This document shows, piece by piece, positions 7,797 through 16,249 of a stretch of 64,000 bases of DNA. Within the stretch, counting starts at the first letter, position 1. Every line of letters starts with the position of its first letter. The notes under the pieces were generated by a model. That model had not been told where the DNA came from. It ran no database searches and was given only the letters and a program-made list of their open reading frames with translations. A program made the position numbers and the translations under genes. Origin of the DNA: Nitrospira sp. (lineage in GTDB: Bacteria > Nitrospirota > Nitrospiria > Nitrospirales > Nitrospiraceae); assembly GCA_016873495.1 (NCBI GenBank), contig VGXC01000008.1, positions 30,479 through 94,478 on the forward strand, given 5' to 3'.

Positions 7797-8565
7797 GCCG
7801 CAACATTCTCTTTCGATTCTCTCCGACCTTTCCCTTGCATCCTTCAATCACCAGCGTTACGACTCCACCGGTTGGCGCCTGAAGAACCAGTCTTGCGACG
7901 GCGCTGGCTTGGCCTCTAACGACAGTCTCTCCGGACATTGTCAGATCCTTGGCCACCACGACATCGCGATCGCCCAATGCGTCCTTGACGGCGTGAAGGA
8001 TACTGCGAAGTCTGCCTGGCGTCACCAAGAGGACCAATGTGCCTGGTTCCTTGCGCAATGCCCGTAACAGACATTGCATTGCTGCGGATGTTCTGGGAAG
8101 GGTCCCGAGGAAGAGAAACCGGTCCCCCGAGAGACCGGACACGGAAAGGGCTGCCAATCCGGCGGAGGGACCCGGAACCGGGACAATCTGGATGCCCGCG
8201 CGGATGGCTTTTTGAATCAGAAATCTTCCAGGGTCGGCGATCACCGGAGTTCCCGCGTCTGAGACCAGCGCCACACTCGCCCCCTCGCGAAGACGCGCGA
8301 GCAGCAACGCGGTTTTTTCTTCCTTGTTCTCGTTGTGGTAACTCGTAAGCGGCACGTGGAGGTCATGCCGCTCGCAGAGCGCCTGGGTCTGTTGCGGATC
8401 TTCCGCTGCGATAACCGCCACCTCCCCGAGAACACGAAGCCCCCGCAAGGTCACATCGTCGAAGTTGCCGATCGGGGTGCTGACGACATATAACGTTCCC
8501 GCATTCGCATTCACGTCGACTTTCATCACCCACCCATCGGATCCGATACAAGATATAGCGGTCAT
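7768..8565 (-). CDS. rsmI: 16S rRNA (cytidine(1402)-2'-O)-methyltransferase, divergent RsmI
   Basis: SAM-dependent tetrapyrrole-methylase-fold enzyme that 2'-O-methylates C1402 of 16S rRNA. Recognised by LYVVSTPIGNFDDVTLR, SDAGTPVIADPG and VPVPGPSAGLAALS. It is divergent: the usual EDTRxT is EDPQQT, and the ESPHR-type segment appears as VTPGRLRS. Length is 265 residues with M1 at 8565. A second ATG at 8526, just before the conserved block and behind GGTGGG, is equally plausible. It overlaps the TusA-like gene tail to tail by 29 bp. Confidence 0.85.
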   Translation of the reverse strand: MTAISCIGSDGWVMKVDVNANAGTLYVVSTPIGNFDDVTLRGLRVLGEVAVIAAEDPQQTQALCERHDLHVPLTSYHNENKEEKTALLLARLREGASVALVSDAGTPVIADPGRFLIQKAIRAGIQIVPVPGPSAGLAALSVSGLSGDRFLFLGTLPRTSAAMQCLLRALRKEPGTLVLLVTPGRLRSILHAVKDALGDRDVVVAKDLTMSGETVVRGQASAVARLVLQAPTGGVVTLVIEGCKGKVGENRKRMLRPMRRRASES

Positions 8566-8649
8566 CCTACTTGCCCACTCCGTGGAATGTCTAGGAGGGT
8601 ATACAGACTATCCGGCCGCAATGAACTCGCCGATGAATCACTCCCTTCC

Positions 8650-8679
8650 TTGACCCTCTTCCACGCTTGACGCTATAAT
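8650..8679 (+). promoter_or_regulatory. Promoter of the haem/cytochrome operon
   Basis: TTGACC (8650-8655), an 18-bp spacer and a consensus TATAAT (8674-8679). Predicted transcription starts near 8686, leaving a leader of only about 9 nt with TAAGGT just before the ATG of the CcsA/HemX gene. It probably serves much of the hem block downstream. Confidence 0.75.
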
Positions 8680-8694
8680 GACGGGCTTTAAGGT

Positions 8695-9534
8695 ATGAAT
8701 TTTCTCAGTGAAGTTGCGAGGATAGGGCTGATGCCGGTCACATTTTTTATCGCGACGATCATTCTCTATTTTGCAGGCACAGGTTTTTTCCTGGCTTATC
8801 TGCTCCGACGATCGGAAGCCCTGTCTCAGGTCTCCCTGGGCGTCACGGCTGTCGGTTTCCTAACCCACACCCTGGCTTTGTTAACTCGCATGCTGGAAGC
8901 GGGACAGGTGACACTGGCCAGCTTTCACGAAGCCATGTCGTTTTTTTCCTGGGCCCTCGTGCTGGTGTTCCTGTTTGTGGAGATCCGTCATCGTATCCAT
9001 GTCCTCGGCTCGTTTATCCTTCCCCTAGCCTTGATTTCCCTCCTTTCCGCTGCGGCTCTGCCCAAAGAGGTCCCGACGCTGGAGCCGGTGCTCAAGACCG
9101 TTTGGGTCCACGTGACGCTCAGCATGCTCGGCACGGTTGGGTTTGCCGTGGCGTTCGTGGCCGGGATCATGTACTTGATCCAGGACGGCCTGCTGAAATC
9201 CAAGCGATTCAACGTCCTCTATAGCAAGTTGCCGCCGCTGGACTTCCTGGATCGCCTGAACCAGCAGTCCATCGTGATGGGATTCCCGCTTCTGACCGTG
9301 GGCATTATCGCGGGTGCCTTTTCCGCAGAGTTCGCGCGAGGCTCATACCTCAGTTGGAATCCCGAACAACTCTGGGCGCTGGTCACATGGCTGTTTTATT
9401 TCGTCGTGCTGATGGGACGCCTGACCGTCGGATGGCGGGCCAAACGTGCCGCCTACCTGACGATTATCGGGTTTGCCGGAGTAGTCCTGACCTTCATCGG
9501 CGTGGTCCTGAAAGCCCATGGCGGCGTCGCATGA
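8695..9534 (+). CDS. CcsA/HemX-family cytochrome c assembly membrane protein
   Basis: An integral membrane protein of 279 residues with about eight hydrophobic segments. The tryptophan-rich loop SWNPEQLWALVTWLFYF (about 222-238) matches the haem-handling signature of the CcsA/CcmC family, and a conserved-looking histidine lies in SFHEAMSFFSW. It directly precedes hemA. In other bacteria the protein in this place is either HemX, which tunes HemA level, or a system II cytochrome c biogenesis factor; sequence alone does not separate the two. ATG at 8695 closely follows a strong promoter. Its end is 22 bp before the hemA start. Confidence 0.85.
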   Translation: MNFLSEVARIGLMPVTFFIATIILYFAGTGFFLAYLLRRSEALSQVSLGVTAVGFLTHTLALLTRMLEAGQVTLASFHEAMSFFSWALVLVFLFVEIRHRIHVLGSFILPLALISLLSAAALPKEVPTLEPVLKTVWVHVTLSMLGTVGFAVAFVAGIMYLIQDGLLKSKRFNVLYSKLPPLDFLDRLNQQSIVMGFPLLTVGIIAGAFSAEFARGSYLSWNPEQLWALVTWLFYFVVLMGRLTVGWRAKRAAYLTIIGFAGVVLTFIGVVLKAHGGVA

Positions 9535-9556
9535 ACGCATCCCTACGGTCCACCGC

Positions 9557-10948
9557 ATGAACATCATCGCAGTCGGCTTAAGCCATAAGACAGCTCCCGT
9601 AGAGGTGCGCGAGCGGCTGGCCGTCCCGGAGAGCCGATTGGGCGAAGCGCTGCACCGGTTGTGCGGCTACCAGGGGATCAAAGAAGGCGTGCTCCTCTCC
9701 ACGTGCAACCGCGTCGAGGTGTATGCAGTCGTGGACGATGTCGAGGCCGGCTTTGCGCGGGTGCAGGAGTTTCTGGCCGATACGCATCTCTCTCTGTCCT
9801 CCGAGCAACTCACGCCGCACCTCTATTGGCATACCGACGGCCGCGCTATCGGGCACCTGTTCCGGGTCGCGGCCAGCCTGGATTCCATGGTCATCGGAGA
9901 ACCGCAGATTCTGGGCCAGCTCAAGGACGCGTTCGAGGCCTCTCTGACGCATAAAACCAGCGGGGTAGTGCTCAACAAGCTGCTGCAGAAAGCGATTTCG
10001 GCGGCCAAGCGGGTCCGGACGGAAACCAAGATCGCCGAAACCGCGGTGTCGGTCAGTTACGCCGCCGTCGAACTCGCCAAGAAAATTTTCTCGAACCTCA
10101 GCGAGAAGACGGTTCTGCTGGTCGGGGCCGGAGAGATGGCCAAGCTGGCGGCCAAGCATCTGATCAACAACGGCGTGCAGCGGGTCATGATCACCACCCG
10201 GAATCCCCAGGGCGCGATTGAGCTGGCGCAACGGTTCAACGGCACCTCGATTCCCTTCGATGAATTCCGCCGGGCCATGGCGGAGGCCGATATCGTCCTC
10301 TGCTCGACCGGCGCCGCGCACTACCTTATCCGGGCCGCCGACGTGGAAGAAGCCGTCCGGCGGCGCATGAACCGCCCTATTTTTCTGATCGACATCTCCG
10401 TGCCGCGCAATATCGAGCCGGCCGTCAAGGACATCGACAATGCCTTTCTGTTCGACATCGACGACCTGGAAATGCGGGTCGAGCAGAACCGGGAAGAACG
10501 TCGGCGCGAGGCGGTCAAAGCGGAAGGCATGGTCGAGGAAGAGGTCGCCATCAGCCTCCAATGGCTCAAGTCCTTGGACGTCACTCCGACGATCGTCGCC
10601 CTACGCAAACGGGCCGAAGACATCAAGCAAGCGGAGATCGACAAGGTCATGGCCCGGCTCGGACACCTGTCGCCCCAAGAACGAAGCGCTATCGAGGGAT
10701 TGGCCTCCGCCATAGTTAACAAACTGCTGCACGGTCCCTTGATCACGCTGAAAGCGGAAGCTCATTCCGCCGGCAGCTCCATGTACGTCGAAGCCGCCAA
10801 GCGATTTTTCGGCTTGGATACGGACCAGTCGCCGGCCGCTACCCCCGCGGAGCCCGCTCTGGCCAGGAGCGATAAAAGAGAGGCGGCACCGGTGGCCGCC
10901 TTGAAACAGAACGTTCCAGGCGGAGAACCGGAGCAGAAACGGGCGTGA
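9557..10948 (+). CDS. hemA: Glutamyl-tRNA reductase
   Basis: First enzyme of C5 tetrapyrrole synthesis, reducing glutamyl-tRNA to glutamate-1-semialdehyde. The start at 9557 gives MNIIAVGLSHKTAPVEVRER, the canonical N-terminus. The nucleophilic cysteine is Cys50 in LLSTCNRVEVYAV. The NADPH domain begins at VLLVGAGEMAKLAAKHL and the C-terminal dimerisation domain follows. At 463 residues it has a poorly conserved tail of about 40 residues rich in Ala, Pro and Glu. No strong ribosome-binding site is seen, so translation may be coupled to the upstream gene. Confidence 0.97.
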   Translation: MNIIAVGLSHKTAPVEVRERLAVPESRLGEALHRLCGYQGIKEGVLLSTCNRVEVYAVVDDVEAGFARVQEFLADTHLSLSSEQLTPHLYWHTDGRAIGHLFRVAASLDSMVIGEPQILGQLKDAFEASLTHKTSGVVLNKLLQKAISAAKRVRTETKIAETAVSVSYAAVELAKKIFSNLSEKTVLLVGAGEMAKLAAKHLINNGVQRVMITTRNPQGAIELAQRFNGTSIPFDEFRRAMAEADIVLCSTGAAHYLIRAADVEEAVRRRMNRPIFLIDISVPRNIEPAVKDIDNAFLFDIDDLEMRVEQNREERRREAVKAEGMVEEEVAISLQWLKSLDVTPTIVALRKRAEDIKQAEIDKVMARLGHLSPQERSAIEGLASAIVNKLLHGPLITLKAEAHSAGSSMYVEAAKRFFGLDTDQSPAATPAEPALARSDKREAAPVAALKQNVPGGEPEQKRA

Positions 10949-10966
10949 CGGTTCACAGGCAAGGCG

Positions 10967-11293
10967 ATGGCACAGGGTCCCCAATTATTCACATGTCCCA
11001 AGTGCCGGAGTTCGTACCTGGGGCATGAGCCGTTACCCGACTGTCCCCGGTGTGGATATGATTTCCGTGAGCAAGAAGGGTTTCGTTGGGATGTGTTGAT
11101 GTATCTATTGGCCATCATGGGACTGCTGAGCTTCCTACTCGTAGCCTCGTATTACCGAGGCAACTTGGGCGTCACCCCGCGCCAGCCGGCTGCATCCCCG
11201 AACGAGGGACGTGAAAAACTTCCCGGAGACCGCTCTCCGGCAGACTCGTCGCGGGCTCCGTTCCCAAGTCCGTATCTCGAACCAGGCCGGTAA
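10967..11293 (+). CDS. Small zinc-ribbon, single-pass membrane protein
   Basis: Not recognised as a named family. The 108-residue product has a CPKC...CPRC zinc-ribbon knuckle at residues 10-29, then one hydrophobic helix (WDVLMYLLAIMGLLSFLLVA, about 41-60) and a disordered Pro/Ser-rich tail. It sits between hemA and hemC on the same strand with gaps of 18 and 32 bp, so it is co-transcribed with haem genes. A link to haem or cytochrome synthesis is inferred from position only. Confidence 0.75.
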   Translation: MAQGPQLFTCPKCRSSYLGHEPLPDCPRCGYDFREQEGFRWDVLMYLLAIMGLLSFLLVASYYRGNLGVTPRQPAASPNEGREKLPGDRSPADSSRAPFPSPYLEPGR

Positions 11294-11325
11294 GTGGGCT
11301 CGACGAGGCACACACACAGGCGGAC

Positions 11326-12282
11326 ATGACGGCACGCATCGCCACAAGACGTTCATCGCTGGTTATTGGCACGCGGGGAAGCAAGCTGGCCCTCTGGCAG
11401 GCCGAATGGGTCCAGGCTAGCCTGCACGTCATCGCCCCGGACCTTTCGGTCACCCTCCGGACCATCAAAACCTCCGGGGATAAGATTCTGGATGTGCCCT
11501 TAGCCGCCATCGGCGGCAAGGGTCTCTTCGTAAAAGAAATTGAAGAGGCCTTGCTGCGGGAGGAAATCGACCTGGCCGTGCACAGCATGAAAGATGTCCC
11601 GACCCAGCTTCCCGAACGGCTCGCGATCCTGTGCATCCCCAAGCGGGAAAACGCGCACGATGCGCTCATCAGCCGGAACGCCTGTACGTTGGCGGACCTG
11701 CCGGCTGGAGCCCGCATCGGCACCAGCAGCCTCCGCCGGCAAGCACAGCTCCTGCACTACCGGCCGGACTTTCGCATTCAGATGTTGCGCGGCAATCTGG
11801 ACACCCGCCTGCGCAAGGTTCGGGATGGGGACTATGAAGCAATCGTGCTGGCGGCGGCAGGACTGACTCGCTTAGGATGGCAGAACGAGGTGACGGAATA
11901 TTTACCTTACGCGATCAGCCTTCCGGCTATCGGGCAGGGCGCCATCGGGATCGAAGGCCGCCGTGACGATACGTTTGTGGGCATGCTCGTCCAAAAGCTG
12001 GACCACCAAGAAACCCACACCGCCGTGGCAGCGGAGCGGGCCCTGCTGGAGCGGCTGGAAGGAGGCTGCCAGGTTCCTATCGCCGCCCATGCAACGATCC
12101 AAGGCGAAACCCTGTTGATGGAGGGGCTGGTGGCCAGCGTGGATGGTCGCCAAGTGTTGCGTGAAACGATCGAAGGACAGGCCTCCGAAGCCGAATATGT
12201 GGGACGCCAACTGGCTGAACGGCTGCTGGATCGCGGAGGCCAGGCCATTCTGAGCCAGATTTACGGGAAAGGCCGGCTGTGA
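11326..12282 (+). CDS. hemC: Porphobilinogen deaminase (hydroxymethylbilane synthase)
   Basis: Polymerises four porphobilinogens into hydroxymethylbilane. Family hallmarks are VIGTRGSKLALWQAEWVQ, HSMKDVPTQLP at 86-96, GTSSLRRQAQL, RGNLDTRLRK, and the dipyrromethane-binding Cys248 in LEGGCQVPIAAHA. The 318-residue length is normal; the N-terminus may start at ATG 11326. Its TGA stop overlaps the GTG start of the next gene, so translation is coupled. Confidence 0.97.
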   Translation: MTARIATRRSSLVIGTRGSKLALWQAEWVQASLHVIAPDLSVTLRTIKTSGDKILDVPLAAIGGKGLFVKEIEEALLREEIDLAVHSMKDVPTQLPERLAILCIPKRENAHDALISRNACTLADLPAGARIGTSSLRRQAQLLHYRPDFRIQMLRGNLDTRLRKVRDGDYEAIVLAAAGLTRLGWQNEVTEYLPYAISLPAIGQGAIGIEGRRDDTFVGMLVQKLDHQETHTAVAAERALLERLEGGCQVPIAAHATIQGETLLMEGLVASVDGRQVLRETIEGQASEAEYVGRQLAERLLDRGGQAILSQIYGKGRL

Positions 12283-13826
12283 CCAAAAAGAACGGCACCG
12301 TCTATTTGGTCGGCGCAGGGCCAGGCGACCCCAAGCTCCTGACGCTGCGTGGACAAGAATGTCTGCAACAGGCCGATGTCGTCCTCTACGATTACCTGGC
12401 TAACCCCCTGCTCCTCAACCATGTCTCGGCTCAAGCAGAGCGCATCTACGTTGGGCGACGGGGGCGAGGACGATACCAGGACCAGGAGGCCATCATCCGT
12501 CTCATGATTGAGAAGGCTCAGGCGGGCCAGGTCGTGGTCAGGCTGAAAGGGGGAGATCCCTTCGTCTTCGGCAGGGGCGGGGAAGAAGCAGAAGCTGTGG
12601 CGGCTGCCGGGCTGCCGTTCGAGGTCGTGCCCGGCGTCACCTCCGCCGTGGCCGCTCCGGCGTATGCCGGTATTCCGGTGACCCACCGCACATTGGCTTC
12701 GACCGTGACCTTCGTGACCGGGCATGAAGACCCGGCGAAAGGCGCGGAGACCCTGGAATGGCCGCGCCTGGCTACAAGCCATGGGACGCTGGTCTTTCTC
12801 ATGGGGATGAAGAACCTGCCGACCATCGTCGAGCGCCTGTTGGCGGAAGGGAAACCGGGCGAGACGCCGGTGGCCCTGATCCGCTGGGGCACCAGGCCCG
12901 ATCAACAGACCCTCGTGGGCACGCTGACAACGATCGTCGCCAAAGCCCACGCGGCAGCGCTGGAGCCCCCCACCGTCATTGTGGTCGGCGAGGTGGTGCG
13001 GCTTCGCGACCAGTTGAATTGGTTTGAAACCAGGCCCCTGTTCGGCAAACGCATTCTCGTGACCAGGGCCAAGGAACAAGCAGGGGAATTGACCCAGCTT
13101 CTCAGAGCGTATGGAGCGGACCCCGTCGAATGTCCGACCATTCAGATCGTCCCGCCTGAGTCCTGGGAAGAACTCGACGGCGCGGTGGCCCGTCTCTCCC
13201 GCTATCAATGGCTAGTGTTCACCAGCGTCAACGGCATCGGACCTTTCATGGAGCGGTTGCGCCGACACGGACTGGATAGCCGGGCGATGGCTGCTTTGCG
13301 GATTGCTTGCATCGGGCCTCGAACCGCCCAGGAATTGGCTCGCTATGGCCTGCGCGCGGATTTGCTCCCCGCTGAATTCCAGGCCGAAGGGCTCGTCGAG
13401 GCCATGAAAGCCGCGGGAGTCACAGGGCAACAGGTGCTGATCCCCCGCGCAGCGGTGGCGCGCGAGCTGCTTCCAGAACAGTTGCGCGCGCTCGGCGCAG
13501 AGGTATCGGTGGTCACCGCCTACCGGTCGATCTGCCCGGCGGAGGACCGAGCCTGGCTGAAAGATCTCCTTCGGCAGAGCGCCCTCCACCTGATCACGTT
13601 TGCCAGCTCCTCGACGGTCCGTAATTTTTCCCAGCTCTTCGACAGTCAGCATGAGATGAAAACATTGACCGCCGGGACCGCCATCGCCTGCATCGGACCC
13701 ATCACGGCCCACACGGCGGCGGACGTCGGGCTGCCGGCGACCATCACGGCTACCCAAAACACCATTCCGGCCCTGGTGGAGGCGATTCTCAGGCATTCGG
13801 CAAGTCCGGCCATGGCCGCTCATTGA
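12279..13826 (+). CDS. Fused uroporphyrinogen-III C-methyltransferase / uroporphyrinogen-III synthase
   Basis: A two-domain protein of 515 residues. The N-terminal half (about 1-250) is a SAM-dependent SUMT/CobA methylase: VYLVGAGPGDPKLLTLRG, then VVRLKGGDPFVFGRGGEE and VVPGVTSAVAAPAYAGIP. It leads toward precorrin-2 and sirohaem or cobalamin. The C-terminal half (about 255-510) is HemD, which cyclises hydroxymethylbilane: RILVTRAKEQAGELTQLL, then VFTSVNGI and ITFASSSTVRNF. The fusion joins closure of the ring to the sirohaem branch. GTG start overlaps the hemC stop (GTGA). Confidence 0.94.
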   Translation: MTKKNGTVYLVGAGPGDPKLLTLRGQECLQQADVVLYDYLANPLLLNHVSAQAERIYVGRRGRGRYQDQEAIIRLMIEKAQAGQVVVRLKGGDPFVFGRGGEEAEAVAAAGLPFEVVPGVTSAVAAPAYAGIPVTHRTLASTVTFVTGHEDPAKGAETLEWPRLATSHGTLVFLMGMKNLPTIVERLLAEGKPGETPVALIRWGTRPDQQTLVGTLTTIVAKAHAAALEPPTVIVVGEVVRLRDQLNWFETRPLFGKRILVTRAKEQAGELTQLLRAYGADPVECPTIQIVPPESWEELDGAVARLSRYQWLVFTSVNGIGPFMERLRRHGLDSRAMAALRIACIGPRTAQELARYGLRADLLPAEFQAEGLVEAMKAAGVTGQQVLIPRAAVARELLPEQLRALGAEVSVVTAYRSICPAEDRAWLKDLLRQSALHLITFASSSTVRNFSQLFDSQHEMKTLTAGTAIACIGPITAHTAADVGLPATITATQNTIPALVEAILRHSASPAMAAH

Positions 13827-13903
13827 ACGGGGCGACCGCAAGGTGCAATATTGTCAACGCACCCTTCATTAACCGCAGTCATGATTAGCGAACGGAGGAC
13901 AGT

Positions 13904-14296
13904 ATGGTTCCTGTGAAGTCGTTCATGGTGCCGAAGGAAAAATTCATTACGGTGGACCGGGACACGGATGTGCGGAAGGCGGCCCAGGTGATGCGCGACC
14001 GCAACATCGGCAGCGTCTTCATTACGAGAGACCAGGAAATCATCGGCATCCTTACCGATACCGATCTGGTGCGGCGCGTCGTGGCCGTGGGCGCCGATGC
14101 CGCCAGAACTCCCGTCGAGCAGATTATGTCGGCGCCGATCCTGACTATCGAGGAAAACAAGACTATCCTCGACGCCAACGACATGATGGCCGTCCATCAT
14201 TTGCGGCATCTCGGGGTGACCAGGGATGGCGCGCTCGTGGGTATGATCTCGGTGCGCGACCTGGTGGTATTCCTGACCAATCTGCCGAGAAAATAG
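13904..14296 (+). CDS. Two-CBS-domain protein
   Basis: A soluble 130-residue protein consisting of a tandem CBS pair (Bateman module), which typically binds adenine nucleotides. First repeat: VKSFMVPKEKFITVDRDTDV through GILTDTDLVRRVVA. Second: VEQIMSAPILTIEENKTILD through GMISVRDLVVFL. ATG start with GGAGGACAG upstream. It lies between cobA-hemD and hemB in the haem operon, 9 bp ahead of hemB, which suggests an energy- or ligand-sensing role tied to tetrapyrrole flux. That link is inference from context. Confidence 0.9.
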   Translation: MVPVKSFMVPKEKFITVDRDTDVRKAAQVMRDRNIGSVFITRDQEIIGILTDTDLVRRVVAVGADAARTPVEQIMSAPILTIEENKTILDANDMMAVHHLRHLGVTRDGALVGMISVRDLVVFLTNLPRK

Positions 14297-14305
14297 GAGC
14301 GAGGC

Positions 14306-15280
14306 ATGGCATTTCCCGATCAACGGTTGAGGCGCTTGCGGCAGAGCGAACCCCTGCGCCGGATGGTCAGAGAGACGAGCCTCAGGCCCGCCGATCTGAT
14401 CTATCCCCTGTTCGTGGTGACCGGCCGCGACCGGCGACAGCCGATTACGTCCATGCCGGGCCAGTTCCGCCTTTCGGTGGATCTGTTGGTAAAGGAAGCG
14501 GCCGAAGCCAGGCAGCTCGGCATTCCAGCCGTGATACTCTTCGGCATTCCCGACAAGAAAGACGAGCGAGGCTCAGGGGCCTACGATCCGGACGGCATCG
14601 TTCAGCGTGCCGTTAAAACGTTGAAGGAGCAGGTGCCCGAACTCATCGTGATCACGGACGTGTGCATCGACGAGTATACGTCCCACGGCCATTGCGGCAT
14701 CGTGCAGGATGGACGCATCCTGAACGACGAAACCTTGGATTGTTTGCGGACCATGGCGCTGACCCACGCCAAGGCCGGGGCGGACATGCTGGCGCCTTCC
14801 GACATGATGGACGGGCGGGTCGGCGCCATCCGTGAGGAACTGGACCGGGGGGGATTCAGCGAACTGCCAATTATGGCCTATAGCGCCAAGTTTGCCTCCT
14901 GTTTCTATGCGCCCTTCCGTGAGGCGGCCGATTCCAGTCCCAAGTTCGGGGACCGCCAGTCCTACCAAATGGACCCGGCCAACGCCCGTGAAGCTCTGCG
15001 GGAAATCGACTTGGATATCGAGGAAGGGGCGGACATTGTCATGGTCAAACCGGCCTTGCCCTTCTTGGACATCATTGCCGCCGCAAGGGCCAAGATCAAC
15101 CATCCTATCGCCGCTTACCAAGTCAGCGGGGAATACAGCATGATCAAAGCGGCGGCTCAAGCCGGGTGGCTGGACGAGACCCGTGCCATGCTGGAATCGC
15201 TCCTTTCGATCAAGCGGGCCGGCGCCGATCTGATTCTGACCTATTTCGCGAAAGACGCAGCCCGGCTGCTTCACGGCTGA
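14306..15280 (+). CDS. hemB: Delta-aminolevulinic acid dehydratase (porphobilinogen synthase)
   Basis: Condenses two 5-aminolevulinates into porphobilinogen. The active-site lysines are visible as Lys194 in [15 protein letters not shown] and Lys248 in [14 protein letters not shown]. The segment [15 protein letters not shown] (about 118-132) has few cysteines, so it is the Mg-type rather than the Cys3 zinc-type site. At 324 residues it is full length. ATG start preceded by AGGAGCGAGGC. It closes the hem block; ribF begins within a few bases. Confidence 0.97.
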   Translation: MAFPDQRLRRLRQSEPLRRMVRETSLRPADLIYPLFVVTGRDRRQPITSMPGQFRLSVDLLVKEAAEARQLGIPAVILFGIPDKKDERGSGAYDPDGIVQRAVKTLKEQVPELIVITDVCIDEYTSHGHCGIVQDGRILNDETLDCLRTMALTHAKAGADMLAPSDMMDGRVGAIREELDRGGFSELPIMAYSAKFASCFYAPFREAADSSPKFGDRQSYQMDPANAREALREIDLDIEEGADIVMVKPALPFLDIIAAARAKINHPIAAYQVSGEYSMIKAAAQAGWLDETRAMLESLLSIKRAGADLILTYFAKDAARLLHG

Positions 15281-15284
15281 CGTG

Positions 15285-16232
15285 ATGAAGATTACCAGAG
15301 GCTTGGACGAACACCAGCGGGCCCCCTATCCCGTCCTGACAATCGGAAACTTCGACGGCCAGCACAGGGGGCATCAGGCTCTGCTTCAGAGCGTCGTGCG
15401 GACCGCCGCCGAGGCCGGCGGCACTCCGATGGTGCTGACCTTCGATCCTCATCCCATTACCGTTCTGAGGCCCGGCATTGATCTGTTGCTCCTGACCCCC
15501 CTTGAGGAAAAGCTCGCACGCTTTCAAGAGGCCGGCATCAAGGAAGTCCTCTTTCTCACATTCAATGCCGCCTTGGCGACGTTGACCCCAGAGGAATTCG
15601 TATGCCAGGTGCTCGGAGAGGGGATCGGGGTCAAGGAACTCTTTGTCGGCCAGCATTTTGCGTTCGGGAAAGGCCGAGCGGGACACATGGACGACCTGCT
15701 CCGCCTCAGCGCCAAGACCGGCTTTCGCGTCCATGCGGTCCCCCCTGTGCTGGTAGATGGGGAGGTGGTCAGCTCCACCAGGGTCCGGCAACTGGTGCAA
15801 GCCGGGGAACTGCGCGCCGCCGCCCGCTGCCTGGGCCGTCCATATGGATTCAACGGCACCGTTGTCACGGGTGCACAACGAGGCGCGACCCTCGGTTGGC
15901 CGACCGCCAACCTCCGACTGCCGCAGCGCCTTGCCCTTCCGCCGGACGGAGTGTACGCCACGATCACACACTGGAAAACAAACCGGCTTGCCTCGGCCTC
16001 CTACATCGGAACACGCCCGACGTTTGACGCAGGGGAACGGCTCTTGGAGGTGCACCTGCTTGATCAACAGGTTCAACTGTACGGCCAGGAGATCCGGGTC
16101 GAATTTATCGAACGCATCAGGGGCGATCTGCATTTTAAGTCGGCGCAGGAGCTGTCCGCCCGCATTGAGCTGGACGTGCGGCTGGCCAGGGAAGCATTAG
16201 CCAACCAGCCGCCGACTTTGGCCGAAGCCTAA
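15285..16232 (+). CDS. ribF: Bifunctional riboflavin kinase / FAD synthetase
   Basis: Makes FMN and then FAD. The N-terminal adenylyltransferase shows TIGNFDGQHRGHQALL, TFDPHP, FAFGKGRAG and VSSTRVRQLV. The C-terminal kinase carries GRPYGFNGTVVTGAQRGATL, GWPTANL and GVYAT. ATG at 15285 is preferred; a GTG one codon earlier (15282) is also in frame. It is 315 residues, beginning 4 bp after hemB, and probably continues that operon. Confidence 0.95.
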   Translation: MKITRGLDEHQRAPYPVLTIGNFDGQHRGHQALLQSVVRTAAEAGGTPMVLTFDPHPITVLRPGIDLLLLTPLEEKLARFQEAGIKEVLFLTFNAALATLTPEEFVCQVLGEGIGVKELFVGQHFAFGKGRAGHMDDLLRLSAKTGFRVHAVPPVLVDGEVVSSTRVRQLVQAGELRAAARCLGRPYGFNGTVVTGAQRGATLGWPTANLRLPQRLALPPDGVYATITHWKTNRLASASYIGTRPTFDAGERLLEVHLLDQQVQLYGQEIRVEFIERIRGDLHFKSAQELSARIELDVRLAREALANQPPTLAEA

Positions 16233-16249
16233 ATAGAGACCATCACCTC

